Origin: Apiospora phragmitis
Taxonomy: Eukaryota; Ascomycota; Sordariomycetes; Amphisphaeriales; Apiosporaceae
NCBI GenBank assembly: GCA_038363925.1
Contig: JAQQWL010000011.1
Location: 8,804,001 to 8,868,000, forward strand
Length of the DNA: 64,000 bases
Direction: 5' to 3'
Both the position numbers and the translations under genes were made by a program. The notes beneath the pieces were generated by a model. It saw only the letters and a program-made list of their open reading frames with translations, was not told where the DNA came from and searched no databases. Of this stretch, positions 46,464 through 59,700 are shown piece by piece (positions within the stretch are counted from its first letter, which is position 1; each line of letters begins with the position of its first letter).

Positions 46464-46479
46464 TTATCCTCTTTTTTTT
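46464..46479 (-). other. Polypurine tract of gypsy-1
   Basis: The minus strand reads AAAAAAAAGAGGATAA directly next to the 3' LTR, the primer site for plus-strand synthesis. The same tract adjoins the 3' LTR of gypsy-2. Confidence 0.75.
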
Positions 46480-49400
46480 AATTATTTTATTTTTAAAGCG
46501 TTAAGTTTTATAAATACTTTTATTTTCTTATTTTTTTAAGTTTTTTAATAAGTTTTTTTTTTTTTTTTTTTTTTTATTATAATATTTATTTATTATAATA
46601 TTTAATTATATTAAAAAACGTTATACGTTTAAATATTCGAAAACTAATCGTTGTAACGAGGTTTTAAGTTTTATTATTTAGCGGTTTATTATTATACCCT
46701 TTTATTTTTATTACGAGTCCCGCGGTTTTCCGAACTATAAAGTTTTTTCGTTCGATTTATCCCGTTATAATTTATATATTAAATATAATTAATTAAGGTA
46801 TAACGTATAAAGTTTTTATATTACTTAATTACGAATTATTAGCGATAACCACGCTCGCTTAAAAAGTAATTTAAATACGGCGGAGGAGGAGCTAAAACGT
46901 ACTGCCGTAAAAGTTCGGCTGCTTCGGAAGCAGAAAAAGCTTTAATTCGAAAAGATAATACGCGCGATCCGTCGCGGTGTTTCGAGTATAGAAGAGCTGA
47001 AGCGTATCGAGCGGGAGGAAGCCGAGGAGGAGGCTCGTTAAAAAGCAGCGGTCGAACCGTCGCCTAAGGTTATTCTTATACTGTTATTAGGCTTCTTTTT
47101 TAATTAAAACGAGGTATATTTTAACGTTTCGTTAAAACCGTTATTATTAATTAAGTTTAAAATTATTTTTTAAATTTTTAAAGTTTTTTAATAACGTTTT
47201 TTAAATACTTTTTAAATTTTTAAATATTATTTTTTAATAAATACTTTTTTTATTTAATAAAATATTTTTATTCTTGTTCGACTCGTTTTTTATTAAAGAT
47301 AGTTTTAATTTCGTATTCGTATTAATTTATTTTAATTTTTAATTATATTTCGATTTTTATATTTATTAATATTAATTCGAATAATAAAATATAAAAAATA
47401 AAATATATTTATATTATTTTAAATAATAATAATCGATAATTAGTTTTTAAAATAACTTTTACGATTTTAAATAATTTAATTTTTTTAAAGTCTAGTTTAT
47501 CGCTAGGTCGTTTAGTTTTAATATTTCGTTATAAAAAGTAAACTTTTTTTCCCTTTTTTAAAATAAGTCCCTTTATCTTTTTTTTATTAATATATTTTTT
47601 TATTCGATTTTAAAAAAAAATAAAATCTTTTTATAATAATATTTAGAGTTCTCTTAATTTTTCGACTTAAATAATCGCTATCGGTACTAGTTCTTTTTTT
47701 AACGGTATTCGAGTAATATTAAGGTTAAATCCGTAATTCGCTTTAAATAATAATATATACGTAGTTTCGTTATTTATATTATTATATACGAATTATATTA
47801 TAAGTAATAATTATACCTAATTATTTTATTTATAATTAATATAATATTATAAATATTATTCGAGCGTTTAGTTTATATACTCGGTTTATTTATCGGTTTA
47901 CGGGTAGTAAACTATAAATAATTTATATTTAATTTTAAATTATATTATAAAGGATTTTTAGAATTTAATAATAAATAACTTATTTCGGTTAAAGATAATT
48001 ATTTCCGGTAATCCGTATTAATTAACGATAATTTTAAAAAAAATATATATTAAATTATCCGTATTATTTACTTTTTTATAAAGTAAGAAATAAATATATT
48101 TAATAAGTTTATCGGTAATAATTAATACGTTATCGTACTTAACTTTAATTATTAATTCTTTAAATAATAGTAGCTTAATAATAAAATTTAATACGATTAT
48201 TTTCTAAGCTTTATTTAACGGTGGTATAGGTTATAATTCCTTATACGGCTGGTATTATACGGCCTTAGCTTTATTATAGAGGTCGTATTCGTTAATTACC
48301 TTAGTTATTTATTCCTTAAAATTCTTATAATCGAATTACTTATTAATTCGCTTTCAGGTTTTAAAAATTCCTTAATATTTATAAGCGAGGTGTATATAAA
48401 ATTTTTTAATAAACTCGTCTTAATACTATTCGGGGATATTAATCTTGCCGTAATAATATTTAAGTTTATTTTAACCTATAAAGTTAGTATTTTTAAAGAT
48501 ATATTCTTTAAATTTCTTAATTTATTCTTTATAAAGCTATACCTTATAAATAATTTAGATATATCGTAATAATATTAAGTTCTTATTTTTATTATAAATA
48601 AAGATTATGCGTATTTTTAATAGCATATTTTACTAATAGTTTAGTTTTCGGCTCAAAGCGTCGGCCCTGCCGTTATCGCTACTCTTCCGGTAAATAATAA
48701 TAAAATTAAATTCCGATAAGAATTTTAACTATCGTATTTATTATTTATTTAATTCTTTATTAATAATAAACGTAGTAAGGTTTTTATAATTTATATAAAC
48801 CTTTATTAATTCTTTTATATTATTTAAATAATACTTTTATTTTTTAAAAGTTTTAATAATAATTATTAATTTTTTATTATAAATTTAATAATTAAGTTCT
48901 AATTTATTCAGTTTTTTTAAAAAAAAATGCGACGGGGTACGGTTTCTTATTATCGTTCCGTTAATTTAATTATTTTCCGATTATATAGTTTAATACGTTG
49001 GTCTCTATTTTAAAAGGTTTATTAGGATTTATTACGCGAAATATTAGTTCGTTAAAGATTAAAAGGCCGATTCTTTTTTATTTATTTATTAAAATAGTAC
49101 GTCCTTTCGTATTAAGTATATAAGAGGTGTCGCTATCCTATTAAATCCGGAAATAAAGATCCGGTAATAATTAATTAATTTTAAAAAGGATTTAACTTTT
49201 ATAACGCTTATAGGCTTAAGCTATTTTCGTATTATTAATATTTTAAAAAGTTTTATCCGGATTCTTTTTAAAAATACTATATATTTTATAAAAATAACTA
49301 ATTTTTTATAAAACTCGCTTTTCTTTAAATTAATTAGAAATTTTACGTCTTATAACTTTTAAAGTATTATTTTAACGTATTCTTTATACTATTCCTCGTT

Positions 49401-52400
49401 TTCGGAATAAATAAGGATATTATTTAAATAAATTATTATAAACTTATTAAAATATTCTCGTAAAATATAATTAATTATATTTTAAAAACTTGCGGGTATA
49501 TTAATAAGTCCAAAGGGTATAGCTTAATATTTAAAATACTCGTACTTAGTTCGGAATACCGTTTTCTATTTTTTTTTTTTTTTAATACGGATTAAGTTAT
49601 ATATATTAAATAGGTCGAGTACGGTAAAAATTATTATTTTATATAATTTATTATATAAGTTATTAATTAAAGGAAATAAGTACCGGTTTTTAATAATAAT
49701 TTCGTTAAATTCTTAATAATCGATATATAATCTCTATTTCTTTTTTCCGTCTTTACTTTTTTAAGGAACGAAAAAAATAAGGTATCCTATTAATAAAATA
49801 AATGGTCGTATAACTATTTTTTCGAGGTTTTCCTTAATATATTTTTTTAAGACTTCTTTATATTCCTAATTAAGTTTATATATCGGTATAAACTATAGTT
49901 TTTTCCCTTTTTTAAAAGGTATTTTATAATCTTATTATATATAAAGCGGTAAACCCGTTTTTAATTTCTTATTAAAAAGGTTTATAAACTGCTAGTATTT
50001 TTTTAATATAATCGTTATAATATTTAATTTAGGTTTTTTAATAATACTATATACTTTAAATATTTTAAACTTATTTAGGAGTTTTTTTTTAAAACGTTAC
50101 TTAATAATTAAACCTTTTTTTAATATATTTTATTAAAATTAATTTATTTTTTAATTAATTTTAAAATTATTTACTTATAATTAAAATATTTTTAATATTA
50201 TATCGTATCTTAATACTTTTATAATATTATACGTAATTTATTTATAACGTTCTTTAATATTAATCGAAAAGTTCGTAACTTCTTTTTATATTTCTCTATT
50301 TTTATAAGTTATAAATCCTTTATTAACGGTTTTAAGTCGGTATAAAGCGTTTTTTTTTTATTAGTTTAATTCTAAGCTATTAACGATTCTCGGTAAAATA
50401 TAATTTCTTTACGCTTTATTATTTAGTAACGCTTTAATAATAACTTTTTTAATATTTATTAATAATACGATATACTCGTAAATATCTTATTTATTTATTA
50501 TAATATATAAAGACTTATTTTATCCCGTTTAATATCGTTCTTTTATATTCGGCGGTATTTATTTCCCGATTATTATTAAAACTTAACTCGTTTTTTAACT
50601 AGTTTTTAATAGCGTCGAATCTATTCGTACGGCGTAGCTCGCTTATAAGTAAGGGGTAGTGTATTAAATCTAGTCGTTATAACTAGTTCTCGTATTTAAG
50701 ACTCGGGTTTCTCGATAAACCTTAATTTTATTTATAATTTTACGAGGTTATTAGCCCGTTTTTATTAAATTAGGATAACTTCGCCGTTATTATTAATACG
50801 GCTATTAATAATATTAATTACCCGGAGTAATCGTTTATTCATATTTTAGAATACTCGATTCCGGAGTTCTTTATTCTTTTAAAGGCGCGGATCGTATATT
50901 TCGTAAATATCGATTATAATAAAGAATTATTATTTTCGTAACGTTTATAATTATCGAAAAGCTCGGGATTTGTTTTATATATAATCGAAATACCGGTCCT
51001 CGTTATATATTATTTAATACTACCCTTTTAAATAGTATTTCTTTTAGTTACGGGGGGTCTTTTTATATTAATAAGTATGCTCGTCGTAAATCGGGAATAA
51101 TAGTTTTAACTTTTTTAATTAAGTAGTTTAAATAAAGGCGCGTAATAAGTTTTTTATTAATTCTTCGGGGAAATTAATCGTTTTTTAGTTTCTTTACGAA
51201 ATATTTTATATAAGCGTTATATATATAAAAAATTTATAATAAAATAAAGTAAGCCTTATAAATAAGAAACGCTCAGGGATTATTTTTTATAAAATAATTA
51301 CCGTATACTCTTTATTCGAAATTATAAATAATAAGTATCTATCGTAATGTCCGGGATTTGGGGGATAAAATATTAAGGATAATAAGCTATCCGTCGATCT
51401 TTAAATCCCGTAGTTTCGCTACTTCTATTACTAACTCGTTCATAAGTATGCTAACTAATCGTTTATATCCTTCTAAATTAGAGTCCTCGTCTTTTAATTT
51501 ATAAAATACGAGGTTAATACCTCTTATAAGTTCTCTCCTAATTATAGTAAGTATTTATATCGGGCGGCCTCCCTTTTTTAGGGCTTTAAGGAATTATCCG
51601 GTTCCTTCCTTATCTACTAAGTAAACGGGGCACCTATTATTATAATAAGCTATCCAAAATAAGCTATTATATAATACGTCGGGCGTATTATTAACGCTAT
51701 TTCTTTTAATAATTACTAGGGCTTCTTTTACTTTAATAGCGTTAACGTGGCGTCCGTTAAGAACGCGTTAAAACGCCTTCCTAAGGCTTCTATAATTCCG
51801 TACGAAGTGTCCGTCCTTCCCGTAATTATAACAAGTGACATCCTTCTTACGCTCACCTTTACCGTTTCGTTAAGTAGTGTCGAAGTCTATAGGTCCGTTA
51901 TATAACCTATAAAATATTTTCTTTTAAATACGTTAAATAGGTTATCCGCTATTAGCCCGGGGTTTATTATTTAATCGTAAGGTTCGGTTACCCGACTTCT
52001 TTAGGCGTTATTTATATAAGCGGTTATCGATTTTAACCACTCTCTCTATATATTTATCGAATTAGTTAAGGCGATTTTCTTAATTAATTTCGTTTTTTAT
52101 ATCTTTTTATAAACCTACGTAAAAAAGTATTATTAAAGCGTTATTATTACTTTAATCTATTCGCGAAAAGATTTACTTAAATTTTACGGTATACGTAAAA
52201 ACTAATCCTTTTTATTTAAACTATATAAATTATTTTTTTATAATCCGAGCTTTGTCGGGATTTTTAAAAATAGCTTATAGTTTTTTTTCGAAAGTAAAGT
52301 AATAACGGAAAATACGGCGTATCTAAATATCTTACTCCTCGTCGAAAAGGTTATTAAAATAGTTTCTTATAATAGGTTCGAATTATACGAAAGCGTCCCT

Positions 52401-52611
52401 TTTAAGGTATCCTGCGGTATAAAGGATTCGATCGGCCTCCGAATTAAAATCCTTAATATAAAAGCGTAAGTACGCTTTTATTTAGGTTAAAAATCTATAA
52501 ACGGTCCTTTCTTTATCGTTATAAATTTATAACCCGGTAAACTTATATTTAAAGCGTCGGTATTCTCGTCATAATATTAAAGTTATTTAATTAATAAATT
52601 ATTCTTTATTA

Positions 52612-52637
52612 TTAATTAATTAATTAATTAATTAATT
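52612..52637. repeat. (TTAA)n microsatellite inside gypsy-1
   Basis: About six tandem TTAA units lie between the gag remnant and the 5' LTR, perhaps created by RIP acting on a longer simple repeat. Confidence 0.85.
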
Positions 52638-52809
52638 CGTTTTTATAGTTATTAAACGAGCTAAAAAACGTCCGGTTGTTCGGTTAAATTATTTATATTA
52701 TTTTAAATAAGAGCTCCGTTATTATTAAAATTTTAAAGTATTATAATATTTTTATAAAATATTATTTAAAAATTTAAATAATAATTTATAAAAATAAAAG
52801 CGATTAAAA

Positions 52810-53414
52810 TATAACGAACGGTTATTAAGGTTTAAAAAAAACTTGATAAAACGTATTTAAAGTTTATATTAATTAAAACGAGAAAATATTTAAATATATA
52901 AACGAATACGTCCGTTTAATATAATAAATAATATTTTTAATTAATTATAAAATTTAATAAAAAGTATAATAAGTTTATTAAAATAATATACTTTATTAAT
53001 ATATTAAATTAATATTTAAATTAATTATTAAAATAAAAAATATTTATATAAAATATATAAAAAACGTTTATAGTTATATATTTAATCCTTCTTTTATCGA
53101 TTTATTATATTTCCTTAAATCTCGTAAATCTGTCCCGATCCCCTATATCCGGTACGGGATCTTAAGATCTACCCTAGATCCCTAAATCCGTTACGTGACC
53201 TCTATTTTTCCTTTATAAGAATACTTACGTGTCCTATAGTCGCCCGAGGCGGTATCGCGTTAAGCGGTAATCGGTTACGGGGTATAGGTAAGTTTATATT
53301 AATATAGTTAGTAGTATTATCGGTATTAGTAGTATTATAGCCTAGTCGGGGTATAATAATTCCGTGCCGGTGGTCTTATAGGTCTAAGCCGCATTATTAG
53401 GCTAGGTCGTAATA
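52810..53414 (-). repeat. 5' LTR of gypsy-1
   Basis: The pair to 45860-46463. Its right half (53100-53414) keeps more G and C than the other copy. Confidence 0.88.
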
Positions 53415-53419
53415 GGAGT
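53415..53419. repeat. Target-site duplication of gypsy-1, right
   Basis: GGAGT, identical to 45855-45859. Confidence 0.85.
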
Positions 53420-56080
53420 ATATATTTTCTCGATTTTTTTTATTATTTAATAAATTTCGATTAGTATTTATTTATATATAATTCTTATTATTTATATATA
53501 ATCCCGGAACTCTTTTTAAAAATAGGTTTTAAAATTATACGAAATATTATTCGGAAGGTTTTAATAAACGTATATCTAATATTTATAAAGCGTATTTTAA
53601 GTGTTTTATATATTAAATAATTTTAAAAATATAACTATTTAAAAGGACCTATTAATATTAATAATATATAATATATTTTATTTATTAATATATATAATAT
53701 CGATAACGATTTTATAATTAAAATCGTACAAGTTTTAAAGTAAGAATTTAAACCGCCGTAATACCGGGTCGTACGTTTAGTACTAGGAGTAGAATTTCTA
53801 GATTTCGTCGAGGACGGAAATCTCGACGTTATCGTAACTAATATTTTTTAAGAGGTTATATAGCTTCTTTATACGGGGATGTCTGAACCGACGGTGGAGG
53901 TGCCGGAGCTATGTTTCGATAAAGTGTACCGTCGCTTCTATACGATTAATATTAAAGAACGGATGTCCCTATTTCTTAATAATCGGGAATATTTTCCCGT
54001 TAATTTATATAATAACGTTAAAAATATTATTATAATACGTTTTAAGTTTATCGGTATTATATAGCGATAATAGGAAAAAGGTTTAGGTTTCGAAAATATA
54101 ATATTTCGTCGTTCTTAGTTAATTCTATACATTGAGGGTACCGATCGATAATATCGGAAATGAGTTACCGAATTTAATCTCGGCCGATCCGGGAATCTAA
54201 TCGATCTAGGTATCCGGGTTTTCTCGTATATAGGCTTTGGCTTGGAGCTTGCCAACTATTAAGAGCTATACGGTACCGATATCTTAGAGTTTACCCTGGT
54301 ATACCTAGCTATATTGGCCGCTTAAGCTAAATTAATCTGCTCGTACGGTAAGTTTTAAGGAATAGATATCCTTTTTTATAAGCCGGTAAAAGAACGTAAC
54401 GTCTATTAAATAAATAATTCTTTACTATACGTTCTCTAGATTAATATAGTTATAATTTTCCTTATCGTTAAAATCTTTTTATAATCTTTTTTAGTTTTAT
54501 ATAAATATCTTATATTTTTCTAATACGAAAGAACTTTATTTAATAGCTTTATATATTTAAAAGTATTAAGTTCGTATCCGAGATTACTTTTTAAACGAAT
54601 AGTTTATTAATTAATATCCCTATTTTTAGTAAACTTAGCACGTTTTTTTTGAAACGGCTTATTTTTATACATTAATTTAGGTCGGAACGGTATTATTATT
54701 TATTAGTTCTAATTATTAAAGAATGCCGGTTTATTATTATAAGACAGCTTATTCCTTCTCGTATAATTATTAATAAAGCGTTTATTAATTATATACGCTT
54801 TAAAGGTTATTTCCGGCGGTAATTCTTTTATTAAATAGCCGGTTATTATTTTTCGGTTTATCGCGATATTTAGCGAGGCTCGGAGGTTAAAGAATAGACC
54901 TTCGCACGTTAGCTACCGGTAGATAAGGGCCGGTTCGAACTTAGGAACTCCTCGGCAAGCTCGTATAATAAAAGTATAGAGGTGTTTTCTTTTTAAAATT
55001 CTATTCCGAAGGCTCGTTATACGCGGGTTAGCTTATTAAATAATATCTTTAAAATTTTTAAAAACGATTTTTTAAGGTTTTCTATTTTTAATTATACGAA
55101 TATAATATTTATTTAATTTATATAGTATTAAATATAAATTACCGGGTCGTTAAAATATTTATCGAAGTCGGTATATATCTAGTCTTATTTTTTATTTAAG
55201 CCGATATAGTTTAAATAAAAGTTTACCGCACGGCTAATTAAGATATCCGGAAAAATCGCGTAATATTAATCTTTTAAAATATTTAATCGGCGGTAGGTCT
55301 TAATAAAAAATCGTACTTTATTAATAAAAATATCGTATAATACGCCGGTATAATTATTAATCTTTTTTTATATTTTAAAAAATAAAACGATTTTAAAGCT
55401 ATCTATTTTCCCGTTATAAATAATTCGAATTAATAAAATATTATATATAATAATATATACCGGGTTAAACGCTTATATATTAATATTAAATATCTAGCTA
55501 AGAGCGGGGAAGAGAACGATATTTTAAGAGGCTTTAATACCGGGTATACCGGGATACGTAGCCGGGAAAGAGGGATACCGGTAATTGGGGTTTAATCGTA
55601 CGGCCGGTTATACCGTATAGGTTTTCCGCGTTTCTTATTTTATTATATAATTTTCGGCCGGTTATTTTATTAAATTTTATACGATACTCTCTTTTTAAAC
55701 GGTCAGGGGTCGGCGTTATTATTTCGGCTTAAGCGATAAAATATATCGATATACGATAAGCTCTATGAACTTCCCGGTTATTATATTATCGTCGGGGGTA
55801 TCGATTCCGTTCTCTTTTAAGTATGTAAAAAAGAGCTTTTAAAAAATATACGATTAATATCTTTAAATACCTCTTCTATTTATTTAACGAAATCGTAAGC
55901 GAATTATTTCGCAAGGGTATTTTTCGTAATTTTAAAAGAGTAATAATCGTAAAGGCATCGTACGGCGTATATCGTTAATTCCTTCTTCGTCGCTTCGGGT
56001 AACGTCGGGTCCGGCTCGTCGTCCTATTTCTCGAGGTCGGTATTTACCTTCCAGACCCCGAGTTTCATTCTCGTGGTCGC

Positions 56081-56085
56081 TATAA
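56081..56085. repeat. Target-site duplication of gypsy-2, left
   Basis: TATAA immediately before TGTAACG; it is repeated at 63854-63858. Confidence 0.85.
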
Positions 56086-56770
56086 TGTAACGAACGCTAT
56101 CTGGGTTCTAAAAGAAACTTAGTAAGACGTACTGGGGTTTATATTAGTAATACGAGAGAGTATCTGAACGTGCGATAGAAGTCGTTTTTATTAATATAAT
56201 AGGTAATAGTTTATAAAAACAAAGGTAATTAAGGTACGTAAGTTTAAAGGTATTTATAATAGTTTTATTAAAACTGTTTATTTTATTAATAAGTTAAGAT
56301 TAATATTTAAATTAATTATTAAAATAAAAAATATTTATATAAAATATATAGGGGACGTCCGTTATTATATATTTAATCTTTTTTTTTATTAATTTATTAA
56401 AACGTCCGCTAATTTATAATAATCCCGTTATCGGTTTACGGTAATTTATTCTTTAGATTATGGTAATTTATTTTAATAGTTTATTTAGGGGCGTCGTAAT
56501 CCCGTTATTTTTAATTTATTTATTAAAGCGGTAGTTTAGTCGCTCCTCGTTCCGTGGTTTTTTTTTAATTGCTTTTCCGGGTCGGGTTTATTCTTTCGTT
56601 ATTTAAAATATTTTCGTAATTATATTTACGCGTTTTTATAGTATAGGAGAGTTTATATTAATATAATTAGTAATACGGTCGGTAATTATAATATTATAGC
56701 CTAGTCGGGGTATAGTAGTTTTATTTCGGCGGGTAAAGTTTTAATTATATGGTTAAGTCGGGTTATAATA
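56086..56770 (-). repeat. 3' LTR of gypsy-2
   Basis: Matches 63169-63853. It begins TGTAACGAACGC, the least mutated LTR terminus in the window. Confidence 0.88.
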
Positions 56771-56786
56771 TTATCCTCTTTTTTTT
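56771..56786 (-). other. Polypurine tract of gypsy-2
   Basis: The minus strand reads AAAAAAAAGAGGATAA next to the 3' LTR, identical to the tract of gypsy-1. Confidence 0.75.
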
Positions 56787-59700
56787 AACCGTTTTATTTT
56801 TAAAGTATTAATTTTATAAATATTTTAATTAGTCGTATTATTAAGTTATAATAGGTTTTTTTTTTTATTATAATATTTATTTATTATAATTAATCGTATT
56901 AAAAAATCCCGGTTTAAAAAAATTATTACGCGTTTAGTTTTTATTATTAATATAGAATTTACGGGTAATTTAATTAGTATACTTTATATTCGTTATTTTT
57001 ATTAGAACCTGGCTTATTGTATAAACGAGAAATCGTTTCGTTATTCGGAATATATTTAGGTTAGTCGTTTTTATAATAATATTTTTATTATGTCGGCTTT
57101 AACGAAGCTAATTATTTAATAAAAAACGTTAGAGGCGGAAAAGTTGGACGTAGGGGAGATTTTATTCTTTTTATAAATATAATTATTTACCGCTTTAAGT
57201 TATTTAACCCGTTTTTATTATATAAAGAAGGTTGTGATAGAAAAGCGTTCGGAGGCGTTTCGTTAAAGGATATAAGAGCTGGATAAAGAAAATAATATTT
57301 CTTCCTCGATTATTACTTAAAAGAACTTCGTTTTTAATAACTTACGTTTTTTAGGTGTTTCTAAGGACGTTAATTGGTCGTTTTTTGGTTTAGTAGGTTT
57401 CCCTGAGCCTAGGCCGTCGGTCCCCGCGAGGGAAGTTTTTTTTCGAATTTTTAAAGTTTCTCCGCGGCGTTCGCTAGGTGTTTTTTAAGTTTTTAGGTGT
57501 TATCCTTTAGTGGGTAGCCTTTTTACTAGACGAGGTATTAGAAGCTTTGTTCTTTTTTTTTGTCGATGATTTTGTCGATTTCGTACTCGTGTTAATCCGT
57601 TTCGACTTCTAAATGTGTATCGATTAGGGTTTCCTCGGCCGCTGGCTCGAGTAATAAAGTATGGAATATAGGGTGTATCCGTATTGTTTTAGGTAGCGAT
57701 AATTGGTAGTTAGTTTTTGAAATAGTTTTTATAATTTTAAATAGTTTTATTTTTTTAAAGTTTAATTTATTACTTAGTCGTTTTATTTTAATATTTTATT
57801 GTAGGAGGTAAACTTTTTTTCTTTTTTTAAAGGTTAGTTTTTTTAATTTTGTTCGGTCGGCGTATCCCTTTATTCGTTATTAGAAGAAGGTGAGGTCTTG
57901 TTATAGTATAATTTAAAGTTCTTTTAGTTTTTCGATTTATATGGTCGCGATTAGTATTAGCTCTCCTTTTAGGGGTTTTTTAATAATTTCCGGGTCGTAC
58001 CCGTAGTTCGCTCGGAATGGTAAGATGCGCGTAGTTTCGTTATTTACGTTATTATAGGCGAATTAAGTTATAAGTAATAATTATACTTAATTATTTTATT
58101 CGTAATTAATATAATAGTATAGGTATTATTTTAAAGTTTAGTTTATTCGTTCGGTTTATTTATTTATTTGAAGGTGGTAAGCTGTGGATAGTTTATATTT
58201 AACGCCGAGTTATGCTATTAAGGATTTTTAGAACTTAGTGGTAAATAATTTATTTCTATTAGAGATAATTGTTTCGGGTAGCCCGTGCTAATTAACGATA
58301 GTTCGGAGGAACGTATACGCTAGGTCGTTAATATCGCTAGATTTTTTATACGGTAAGAAGTAGGTGTACTTTATAAGTTTGTTCGTAATAATTAAGATGT
58401 TATCGTAATTAACCTTGGTTAAGGGTTTTTTTAATAGGGGTAGCTTAATAACGAAATTAAGCGCGATAGTTTTTTATACTTTATTGAACGGTGGGATCGG
58501 CTGTAATTCTTTGTATAGTCGGTATTAGGTAGCTTTAGCTTTATTATAAAAGTTATATTTACCGATTATTTTAGTTATAATTAATTTAAAGTTCTTATAA
58601 TTAAATTATTTAGTAATTTTTTTTTAAGTTTTAAATATTTCTTAATATTTATATATAAGGTACTTATAGAATTCTTTAATAAAGTCCTCGCGATACTACT
58701 TAAGGATATAAATCTTGTTTTGGTAAAAGGCGAGACCGTCGCGGTTTTTGAGGTAATCCTTAGGGTAGTTCGCGGGGTCAGGGGTTTAATTAAGTTGCCG
58801 AAATTTAATAACTTATTCGTTATTATATTAAACGTGGTTTATAACGTTTAATTATTTTAAAGGTGCGAGGTTACCGTTTTGGTCGTAAATAAGAATTGTT
58901 CGCGTTTTAAGCGGAACCTCCTCTTAATAGTCCGGTCGTCGGCTTAATATATCGGCGCGATTGTTCTCATTACCCTTCCGGTAAATAATAATGAGGTTAA
59001 ATTTTAAAAAGAATTTAAATTATTATACTTATTATTTATTTAGCTCTTTAATAATAATAAACGTTATAAAGTTTTTATAATCGGTATAAACCTTAATTAG
59101 TTTTATTATTTTATTAAAATAATATTTTTATTCTTTATAAGTTTTAATAATAGTTATTAATTTTTTATTATAAATTTAATAATTAAACTCTAATTTATTA
59201 AGTTTTTTCGAAAAGAATACAACGGGGTACGACTTTCCGTTATTATTTCATTAATTTAGCTATCTTCCGATCACATAATTTAATACGTCGATCTCGACCT
59301 TAAAAGGTTTAAACGGGTCTGTTACGCAAAATACTAATTCGTTAAGGATTTTTTTTTTAATATCGTAAAAGGCCTTGTTTTCCTTTTTTATTTATTAAAA
59401 TAGTTCGTCTTTCTTCCTTAAGTTCGTTAAAAGTATCGCTATTTTATTAAATCCGGGGACGAAAATCCGGTAATAATTAGCTAGTTTTAAGAAAGATTTA
59501 ATTTTTATAACGCTTATAGGCGTAGGCTACTTTTTAATTATTAAAATTTTCAAAGGTTCTATTCGGATTTCGCCTAGAGATATTACGTATCTTACGAAGG
59601 TAACGGATTATTAATAGAATTCGCTTTTTTTTAAATTAACTAATAAGTTAGCGTCCTATAACTTTTAAAATATTAATTTTATATACTTTTAATACTATTC

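Larger units (their letters stand above)
45860..53414 (-). mobile_element. Ty3/gypsy retrotransposon 1, complete but RIP-inactivated
   Basis: 7555 bases bounded by LTRs of 604 and 605 bases and the 5-base duplication GGAGT. The minus strand carries, 5' to 3': a gag zinc knuckle (51833-51792) reading CYNYGKDGHFVRNY, where CCHC is expected; reverse transcriptase with YLNNILIYSENE (about 49440-49400) where active elements have YLDD; RNase H (KPYPVAFF, KLNKLEL) near 48990-48900; integrase zinc region (YDLYNKAKAV) near 48290; and an integrase core. A polypurine tract abuts the left (3') LTR. The order RT-RNase H-integrase is the gypsy order. No frame is open for more than a few dozen codons, so the element cannot be autonomous. 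Confidence 0.9.

Noticed and set aside
53879..54064. A 61-codon plus-strand frame in the AT-rich block
   Set aside because: It lies on the opposite strand within the RIP-mutated copia remnant, has no family resemblance and is short enough to occur by chance.
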